Source: Gracilariopsis chorda
Taxonomy: Eukaryota; Rhodophyta; Florideophyceae; Gracilariales; Gracilariaceae
Assembly (NCBI GenBank): GCA_003194525.1
Contig: NBIV01000003.1
Span: forward strand, 372,001-436,000
Length of the DNA stretch: 64,000 bases
Direction of reading: 5' to 3'
The translations under genes were made by a program, and so were the position numbers. Under the pieces are notes generated by a model. That model searched no databases and had not been told where the DNA came from. It saw only the letters and a program-made list of their open reading frames with translations. This document shows positions 52,301-61,107 of the stretch, in pieces. Within the stretch, counting starts at the first letter, position 1, and the number at the start of each line of letters is the position of its first letter.

Positions 52301-53816
52301 TCACTCGCTGCTCACAGCGCTGTGGGGTGAACCCTCGCATTTGGCAACCACTGATTGTGTTGAGTAGTTTGGAGAAGCAGCCAGGGCGTTAGCGTCAAAA
52401 GAACTAATACCAAAATCGCCTCTCACGCCACTGTCCATGTTAACCGCGTTATCCAGCAGTCCATCCGAGCATTTTACATCGTTTATGCCACTTTTTCTGA
52501 CACCTTCCCTTGAGATAGGCGCTTGCCGCGGAGTATTTAGTAGATTGGATCCCAGTCTACCTCCTTCATGTAAAACCGAAGATTGGTGTTTCCAAAGCTC
52601 GTGTTTGGGTTCGTGTAATTCCCTTCGCAAAGCACGGCAATCAAATACGCCTCCCGTTTCAGGGCTTTTCGTGCTATGTAACACGCAATAAAAAGCATAA
52701 ATGTCCTCAACACCACTGTGGTCGTCGTAGGCCATATCGTCTTCGCTACCTGTGTCTGCATCGTTTTGAGGTAAAGCTCCATTTGAATGCTCTAGGAGGT
52801 AGCATGAAGATCTTTTCTTGAACTAAGATCCCTGGAAAGGGGGATATTGTTCGAAATATGCGTGATGGACGTACACATTCCACACTTTTTCGTATATGCC
52901 CTTCTCATTCTTGTAGAAAGGAGGCTAAAGAGGAGCGAATGCCCTCCAACCTCCTTTCCACTACATCATCGGGGCATGGAAATTGCTGAGGGGTGTGCGT
53001 GTGTATCAAGTCCTGTTCAATTACCCAAGATCTCACCATCTGATAGAACGTTGCCCAAATATTGGAGTGGCACTGGCACTTGTGCCACAGAAACTGCAAC
53101 ATTCCGGTGAGTAGCACACATGATATAGATTTCCTCGTCTGTAACATTGAGTATTATTTTACACCATAGAGGTATCCAAAGGTCTTGGCGATTTAGAAAA
53201 CCAGTACAGGGAAGTCAAAGACCTCTTTTCAACCTTTGAAAGCTGAGACAAGCCTATCGCTTGACATTGAAAGTTCTGGTTTACATTCACCCCCGTCCGG
53301 AAGTTTCACGTGAACCTCTGGATGCGTTCCATTGTTTTCAAATCTCTGCTGGACGTCTGCCTGAACCTCGGGATATGACCGGTTCTTCGTAATTCTTCCT
53401 TCAGAGATATTCCTTGGTGATAGCTCCATCACCAGCTTCTCGTGTAGCTCAGCATCAGAACAGGCTGCCATCTTTCCATTCAGAACGTGAGATTGACCAG
53501 CATTCTCCGAAGCCTCCTTCTTCTCTCCAGACTGTTGTTAAGTAAATGCCTTCATTTCGGAAGGCACCGCGGTCTCCTTCGAACTTTCTCTAGCTTCTAT
53601 GTCTACCTGATTCTGTGTCCAATTCATTTTTTTTGCTGGTGAATGTCCATCATTGTCCATCTCTACTTCACAACCTTCTCCATTCTGAATCCCTTTTCGC
53701 TCTTCTTCTACACCTGATACTCTACCTACCCCAGAATCTGTTCGAAGTTTCTCATCATGCGCTTTGTACACCACCTCGGAGCGCTGTGATACACATTTCT
53801 CAATCAATGTGCTCAA
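52301..53816 (-). pseudogene. Unassigned coding-like segment upstream of the MULE remnant
   Basis: Two consecutive pieces of one frame (53816-53538 and 53471-53229, separated by one TAA) give ~190 hydrophilic residues rich in Glu, Lys and Ser (GVEEERKGIQNGEGCEVEMD, VQADVQQRFENNGTHPEV). A further frame lies at 52735-52301. They share the strand of the MULE and could be its accessory N-terminal region or an exon of a host gene. No domain recognised. Confidence 0.25.
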
Positions 53817-55944
53817 AAATGTCCGCTACAACCGGAAAAGAATCAGAAAACTGCACTTGTCGCTTCATTCAAATCTTGAGGGTAGACACATCCCACTGTT
53901 TTGAACAGAGCTATGGCTCAGCTCAGGAAGACGCTTTGCTCGCTTTTTTTTCTATATAGCTCATGTCTCAGAATCGCGGGTAGACAACTGCATCGGCGTA
54001 AGAGTCTTCTCTATACAAGGATCGTTCAAAACATCTACGACCTTTCCTTCTCAATCTTCATTTTCTCGCTGGACTGTATTCACATCCTATCCTGCTTTCT
54101 TTCCAGTCTGCTTCCCAGTTTTCCGCTCCACCCTTCGTTCCCTACGCGGCCGTTGTTTATCGTCCTTCCTCATACGAAAGATTTCTCTATGAAGCTCTTA
54201 CCGGAACCATAAGAACTTTATTTCAGTAATGATGTCGGTCTGAAAAAACTCCTTCCCCAATAGTATGCGTAAAATCCGGATTTTTATCCACATCCATCGA
54301 ATACTCGCAGATAACGCCCGGTTGTACCCAGAGACATAGGTTCTCTGCGGACTACAGCCGGGGTCCGCATTGAACATGATGAAAAGGGAATCCAAATAGC
54401 AACTATAGCTGTAAAAAAATCTCTTTGTGACTTAAACCCTTTTACGCGTAGCATTTACTTCCGCTCAGCCATCACTGCACGTAGCGCTTCATCACCAGTG
54501 AGGCAAGAGTGAAAACCCACTAAGAGTCCTGCGCTCAACAGACATTACAAGAATTTTTGCGAACTCAACTGTCCATTGCTGGGTTCTTTGTGTAGCATTG
54601 AATACTTTTTTCCCTATTGAAACACCCCAATGCCTGCTGAACATTTTCAATGAGACTTGAAGTTGATTATCTTTACGTCAACATTGCGTTTACATGCAAA
54701 ACATTTCTTGAAAAGGCCCAAGTCTTCTTTCGGTATGCTTCGTTCTTTCTCTCATATGAATTCGATAGTCATTTGATCATCCTTCCAATAATACAAGTTC
54801 CAAAATCCACACAAGCAGAAGGTACCATTTTCAACAAAGTGGTTCATATCTAATCGCTACAGAATTCCGAATCTGGTCATGAAACATGTTCCAAAGAAAT
54901 CTGTGACGCTTTTTGGCTTTTTCAATCACAATGCTATCTACATAGTACTTCACAACACAAAAAAAGGTTTTCAAATCTTTCTGTGCCTTCAGTGATGCGC
55001 ATTTGCGTATTTTTTTAGGATTCTTCCATAACGACGTATGTATGTTATATTGTTCTTTTTTTTGGTATTATGTCGAGCTAATCCAACGCATTGTTTTGTT
55101 TCGTTGCTCAAAGCAACAGAACGAGGAACGACATCAGTCAAGGAACCAGAAGACCCAGTAGAGAAAATCAGTATCGTTAAAACAGATTGTCAAACATGTT
55201 AGGGAGGACGTAGTAAGTGACGTATCTGCCATTCCCACACATTGTGACGACGCCGCGCATTAACCTTGTCTCTGTTTATATTGCGTTTACGTTGTGCTTA
55301 CTTGGCGGCCGGAGAGAGCAGGAATAGAAGGAGTGTCCTGACTCTGTGGATCTACTGGTTGAAATCCAAAATAGAGGCATATAATTGGCTACAGTAAGAT
55401 CTCAACTTGCACGGGCACATGTGAAACCCGCCGTGGCACGTGCCCAAGGACTTTCTCTTTTTATTGGTGTAAATGCACGCTCATTCTCCTACATTATCTA
55501 CGTCATGCAGTTAGGCCGTTTCCGCTATTTTTTTAAGTACATTAAGAATACAAAGCAGTTACTCTACTGAAGCGCCCAGAGCTTGCATTTGCGTTGGTAT
55601 CGAGTTAGAGCGCAGGTAGCACACAGCACGGCATTTAATGCAAACCATTAATTTGCTCATAAACTGCTCATAAAGTGTAGTACTAGTGTTGTTCGCTAAA
55701 CAGACCAGTAAAACTCCAAACTACGTACTTCCTAATCAACAACGTGGATCTAGCGTCTCGTCATTGCTCGCAACGTCACGACATTGAACGTTCAAGTGGC
55801 GCTGCCACTTTTCGCGACATTTCTGAATAGCCAATCTCCTCTTGTTTCCAATTTACTCCCCTGTAGCATACTCTCTGTTCATAAAACGCACATGAAATTC
55901 TCCATCCATGTTTCGGAGCGGATGCAAAGCTACACGCATGTTTG
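53817..55944. other. AT-rich stretch without recognised genes
   Basis: Only short frames. Runs of T and A near 55000-55070. Nothing that I can assign. Confidence 0.5.
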
Positions 55945-57009
55945 TCATTCCGAGGCAAAACTTAAAACTTTTGTCATACATTCTTTCGTTCCACCTAAAT
56001 TTGAAATATAAAAGAGACCAAAAAAATTGCACAAGCGACCGAAATACTTTCCGACAATAATCCGATCCAATGAAAATTTCCTATTTTCACTTTCCCCATC
56101 CGAACTAAGCAACCCGTTCTTTGGCTTCTTTATGGGATGTACAGCCTTGCAAAATTCCTTTGCTCCCTGATATCCTTTTTCCAAAAGCACAGCCCAGTAA
56201 CCTTCATCAGATAAACTTCCAATGTCCATAATACTCCTCTACGAATTTCCCTTTTTCAAAGCAACTGCATGAAAACGTACAAAATTTTAATGCAGAATAT
56301 CAACATCCGCTACTCATCTGGGGTAGTTGTTAGAGCATCCAATTGGCAAATTACTCGATAGCACAGACAATTCAATTTTAAATCCGCAAAGCTTCTGCTT
56401 TTCACTAGAATATTTTTTCCCTTCTTCAACACTTCCGGATGGACAGTTAGATTGCCGAAAAGTAGCATCAATGGCGTAGGATGCATATTTGAAATATTTA
56501 AATTCCTTATTCTTCTGGATAGTTTTTTGCATAGATCAATGGACGTCGGTTTTTTAAACGAACTCGTCGTACGTGTGGTCTGCAATAATATCGGTAAATT
56601 TGTTGATTACAAGCTCAAAAGCAGTGGTTTTCATTTTTAAAATACTTGCCAGAAAGTACCATTCACCACCGTATTTAATGACAGCGAGCATCATAAATAA
56701 AACATCCTTCCCAGAAACTGAAAATCTCTTTCTATGGCCCGTGTTCCAGTTTTCACGAGTAAAATTCGACAAGAACTTCCAGACCTGTTGAAATTCTGAC
56801 GCATTAAAATTTGTATATTGAAGAAGGGGTTTCGACCCTTCTTGCCGGTAGAAAGTGTCGAAGATTGAGCTTTGAGAGCCCGAATCTTCGTCACTATCGG
56901 AATGGGCTGGAGTGCTAGGCGCAGCGTCAAGTTTTTGCTGGCGTTGCAAGGTTGCCTCAGCCAGCAAGTTAAGCGCGTTCGCAGCGTTTGAGGGTGAAAT
57001 GTTGGCCAT
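55945..57009 (-). pseudogene. PIF/Harbinger-type (DDE_Tnp_4) transposase, catalytic residues lost
   Basis: An ATG at 57009 starts 151 open codons: Ala/Asp/Ser-rich N-terminus, then VWKFLSNFTRENWNTGHRKR and LFMMLAVIKYGGEWYFLASI, a helix-turn-helix with FELVINKFTDII. After a frameshift near 56560 come SYAIDATFRQSNCPSGSVEE, KLCGFKIELSVL and CSNNYP, the first-Asp block. After another near 56310 come GYWAVLLEKGYQGAKEF and DRIIVGKYFGRLC. The usual DKGYQG and IIVENYFGRL show that the second Asp is Glu and the final Glu is Gly. About 350 residues in all, a normal size for the family. Confidence 0.75.
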
Positions 57010-57209
57010 GACGTTGGTTGGAGATAGGGAGGTTTGTAGAAAACGTAGAAGAGTCCGTAAAGATATGTTTATTGTAGTCTCCTACAGTTTTTATGCGTTT
57101 CACTGCAGTTACGTAGTCTATTCCTAATGAGAACATTTTGCAGACGTAGTCTTAGTTTTGCATAGGCTTTACTCTGGTGCGGTTGCTTTTTCTAGCTGCG
57201 CCGATACCG

Positions 57210-57249
57210 CCTCTGCCATAGGATGTACAGCAGTATCCTATGGCAGAGG
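57210..57249. repeat. Perfect 14-bp inverted repeat with 12-nt loop
   Basis: CCTCTGCCATAGGA (57210-57223) pairs with TCCTATGGCAGAGG (57236-57249). The pairing continues imperfectly outward (GCGC...GATAC against GTATC...GCGC). It lies between the PIF-like and the tyrosine-recombinase remnants and may be a terminal structure of one of them. Confidence 0.7.
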
Positions 57250-57674
57250 GAGTATCTGCGCTCGACTCACTAATTTGCGCATACGCCCTATTGCTTGCGT
57301 TATGCTGCAGACGTGCAGCGGTTTCTTTTCCAGAGGATGCTAATCCCAGTAGGGCATGCAACCGCGTAATATATGAGAACAGTAGAAAGCATCTGCACCA
57401 GCTGTTGCTCACTACTCCCGGGTGCCAGTACCTGGTCGTCGGATTCACCCCGTATGCGTGCCTTAAGAGCTCCCTGGGCCCGGCTGGTCAAGTACGTAGT
57501 TATCACATTCATTTAAAAGAAATATCAATCGTCTTCAGTCTGAATCGACCCGTCAGGTAGAGAAGCTTTTTCACCTGATTTGGAGCATTTCTGCTCGACC
57601 CTTTGGTAGGTATCGATAAAGCGACGTTTAAAATTTCCTCTATCATTGAAAGCAATTGTATCGCAAGGTATCTT

Positions 57675-58600
57675 TCAATTAATCAAAAAGGCTGCTCCAA
57701 TGTGAGCGGTATGGGTTGAAAAACGCTTTCCTGAAAGCCGGACGAAAATCGCAGCTCTCCCGAAAAGCGAAATGTACTCGGCGGAACGAACGTCAAAGAT
57801 ATACTCTGAAGCCTGTAGAGATGTGCGTGACATGTGAGTGCATAAGAAGACAATGACAATGCAGTCATGGTTTATAAGCGGTGTAGACGATTGAAAGCCA
57901 GTTCTTAAACTTTTGATGTAAATTCCGGCCGCGTTGCTGCCAGTGTGTTGCATCTGAATGGTCTTTGGGAATACAATATTCTTTTTTCGTAAGAATAATG
58001 CTGCACTGCCACTCATGTATATGCGCGGTTGCACAAACACAGCAATCGCAGCATGAGCTGAGCCTTCTCTTCGAAACAATTGTGAGAGAGCAAAGACTGT
58101 GTGTTCAGTGAGGGATAATGCTCGCTGGGTAGGTCTAGGTTTTGTCCATCTAGAAATCACCCAACGCGGCAGATCAATTTTCTGTCGTAGCATTGGTTTA
58201 GCAAAACTTATGAAGGACAGCACATAGCACATTTCCTGCATGTGTCCCGCGGAGGGAGCTTCGATGTATGCTTTCTCCATATACTGAGCCAAGGCTTCAT
58301 CCAGTTAATGAGAAAAGCTGAGGGCTTGAACAAGACATCAAGTGAATACATTATACGCTGACAGGCAAAGACCCCGATTTTTGGAGCCCACCGTCTGAAC
58401 AGCAATAAGATGTTTCCGAAAGAAATCCGAACAAGGTAGCAGAGAATTTTGTGCAGGATGGAATGGGATATCACGTCCAGTACTGAGAATAGACCTGCGC
58501 CTCATTCCACGTTGGAATAGCTTTTCCGCCCTCCTTGAGATATATTTCTTCCACAACCTCTCAAACGAAGTAAGAAATGTTGAGAGGTTCGGTTCCAAGA
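57675..58600 (-). pseudogene. Tyrosine recombinase of a YR element (DIRS/Crypton-like), decayed
   Basis: The main frame (58292-57675) reads LAQYMEKAYIEAPSAGHM-like core-binding helix, PRWVISRWTKPRPTQRALSL, AHAAIAVFVQPRIYMSGSAALFLRKKNIVFP and LINHDCIVIVFLCTHM. The pattern A...AI.v...c..R..E.l.L+..DvvFP followed by T....vPL.d....L is that of the YR family, with the box I Arg apparently shifted or lost. Pieces at 58598-58338 fit the upstream SAM-like region. The Arg-His-Arg-Tyr set cannot be completed. Assignment by overall pattern. Confidence 0.45.
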
Positions 58601-59299
58601 CATTGGTGCGACGTTTATCCGTATTAGTGGTAGGTAATGCTGTACCGGAGGCGCTGTATCGTAGAGTACTTATGCCCTACTTACCGCTGGACTTTGACCA
58701 ATAGGTTCTCTGGCGTGATTGAAAGCGAAAAAAGAGTTATGACAGGTATATAAGACTGAGAGACACTTCATATCGCTTCCACATAGACAACATCTAATGA
58801 GAGTGATCGTTACGTAATGACGGGTAATTATGCATGTCAATGTAGTCATAGGACTTATTTGGCGCCTTCAATCTTCCCCGGATTTGGTTTGTGTTGATAG
58901 AGTTTCCTCATGATGCTCTTTACTGCATTTCTTGCCCTGGATTCAGCCAAAACCTGAAGAGTTACAAGCGAACGCTTTTCCTGGACCCGAATTCCGATAT
59001 CTGGATATATTTATAAGAATGTAAGAACCGGTGGCCATGGCTCTTCTAGAGAAAAGATGTTGGGTCTAGAAGTGAGCGTCTGTCCTTCCAGGAGAGTCGA
59101 AAGTCAGCAAATAGCAATTTCCGTCCAGGAGGGCACTATGACCGCCTGTTCCATAATGGAAAAGGTACATAAATAAAACTGCAGACATCTCGCAAGCGTT
59201 AGAGTCTCCACCAGGGAATTTAAAGGTCTTCTATTCTACTGGCGAGGCCAACATCGACAATCTCGATATTTACAACGTCTTCACAAAAAGAATGGAGTA
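58601..59299. other. Stretch without recognised genes
   Basis: No long frames on either strand and no terminal repeats found. Confidence 0.5.
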
Positions 59300-60111
59300 T
59301 TAATGGTCCCATCTGCACCTGAACATTGAGCGTAACCTTTGATAGCTCCGGGTAAACGAATTGATTCGAAAGAATGAGGGCAGGTCCTCCCAGTCCTTTA
59401 GAAAACGATGCTTCTCTTCGTCATCGATATTGCTAGCGGCGAGACCTGCTAATCTATCACAATTGACTGCGTTTGTTTGAAGGCTTTCTGTGGTATGAAT
59501 GTCAGAAAGTGAGTTAGAATGCTGAATATTTATCTGCGGTGGTGAATCATCAGCAATGCAGTTCTGTATTCTGGAGCTGTGCTCGATTACTGGATCTCGT
59601 CTGCCCAATGCAGCTTTTGTCGCAAACAATGCCGTTTCAGAATTTGAGATGCAGCGGACTGCTTGTTGGTACCATCAAACTCACAGAGCTGGAGATTGCG
59701 GTTAGCACGCAAACATGTTTCGATCATCCTGACAAGACTCTGCAAATCTTTTTGGGTTCTTTCCTCAACTTTTACCATGAACAGCGTAAACATCTTGTCC
59801 ATTTGCTCTTTGTCGGTAGAAGCAACTGCACCAAAACCAACGTCCTTCAAAACCAGCGCTTCACTTCAACATAGAATGATTGACAAGCATTTGTACAAAC
59901 TTCTAGGTATACTCGGATGCTTCTTTTGGAGAGTAGTAAGAGCTGGGGTACATAATGCCGCCAGTGCACTATGGTTGGCATTATAGAGATGGTTAGTTGA
60001 AATGTTGCGAAGTTTCTTGCATGACATGGATACAGAGTCCAGGGATGAGGCGGCAACTTCGTCAACGACAGAAATTATGAAGCAAAAGGATTTGAGAAGA
60101 AACGAAAACAC
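59300..60111 (-). pseudogene. Unassigned frameshifted gene remnant
   Basis: Three minus-strand frames in sequence look like one broken protein: SLDSVSMSCKKLRNISTNH (60111-59866), ASTDKEQMDKMFTLFMVKVE and LQSLVRMIETCLRANRN (59850-59587), then NCDRLAGLAASNIDDEEKHR (59629-59300). The middle part is amphipathic and may form a coiled coil. No family recognised. It may belong to the transposons around it. Confidence 0.25.
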
Positions 60112-60960
60112 ACTGAAAAGCTAAGATTTGCAAGGACAGAAGAAAAAGAGTAGAGGTCAGTCGACGAGCAAGAACAACTAAATCTTTCGGTGGGAACCCA
60201 TTTTGGACTCCATTTGATTTTCCTTTCATGCTTTGGGCTCACAATTCCGAGTGATGTGGCAAGCCACCTACAATTCCAATTTCAAGGAGTTGCGTCAAAA
60301 ATCGTAGAGCTTCTTTGCAACCCACGCACAACCTTGTATGCATGCCATATGTGCAAAAGTGCAATTGCTGATATGAGCCATGTCATATTCCCAAAATTAA
60401 ATTCTAATAAAATGCCAACCTGATTTGTTCATGATTCAGCCCAAAAAGGCTCTGAACAGATTCATGATATTAGTATTATTAGGTAGGAAACCATTGCTAT
60501 GGGTATGGTAACAAGACTTAAGATCATAATCAAAAGCTATTCACCGTGCATTTGCCATTGTGGAACATTGTTCCTTTTTATTCTGCGATGCTACATTCTT
60601 AGATCTAGTTATTATTTACCTTTCTTGAGTATAGTTGGCCCGAGCATCACTTCTAACGTGTCTACATAACCTACTTTTCATTTTAGGCGATCATCTAAAG
60701 AGATCAGTTACCTATTTGACATGTAAAACTGGCTCAAAGTGCGACTGACAAGTTTTATTACATACTGTCAATATGACACCACAACATGCTTCTGTCAGAA
60801 AAATCTTATGCAAACACGTGAACAACCTTCGCTCCGAATTATACATCGGCTACTGTGCACAACGTTAACAGACACCTCACACGGTTCAGAAATGATCAAA
60901 TGGTATCGAAAAATTCCGGACAGATCCAATGCAAGTCATTAGTGAGCTTGCGCCAGGACA
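60112..60960. other. AT-rich stretch without recognised genes
   Basis: Only short frames; nothing assignable up to the GC-rich hairpins at 60970. Confidence 0.5.
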
Positions 60961-60969
60961 CAAGAGGAA

Positions 60970-61002
60970 GCGGCCTTCGGCCGCGGACGGCGCTGCGCGC
61001 CG
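60970..61002 (-). terminator. Two adjacent perfect GC hairpins, candidate Helitron 3'-end structure
   Basis: GCGGCC-TTC-GGCCGC (60970-60984) and CGGCGC-TGC-GCGCCG (60988-61002) stand about 110-140 bp downstream of the Rep/helicase stop, on its 3' side. Helitrons end with a short GC hairpin and CTRR. A CTAA followed by T occurs on the minus strand at about 60940, 27 bases past the hairpin, farther than usual. So this is a candidate, not proven. Confidence 0.35.
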
Positions 61003-61107
61003 CGGTGGAAAAGTGATAAACAGCGGTGAGGAGAAAAGAGGGTGGAGAAAGCAAAAGCAGAAAAGCAAGTAGTTTAATTCAATGAAAGAAGAATGCAAGA
61101 GATATGA

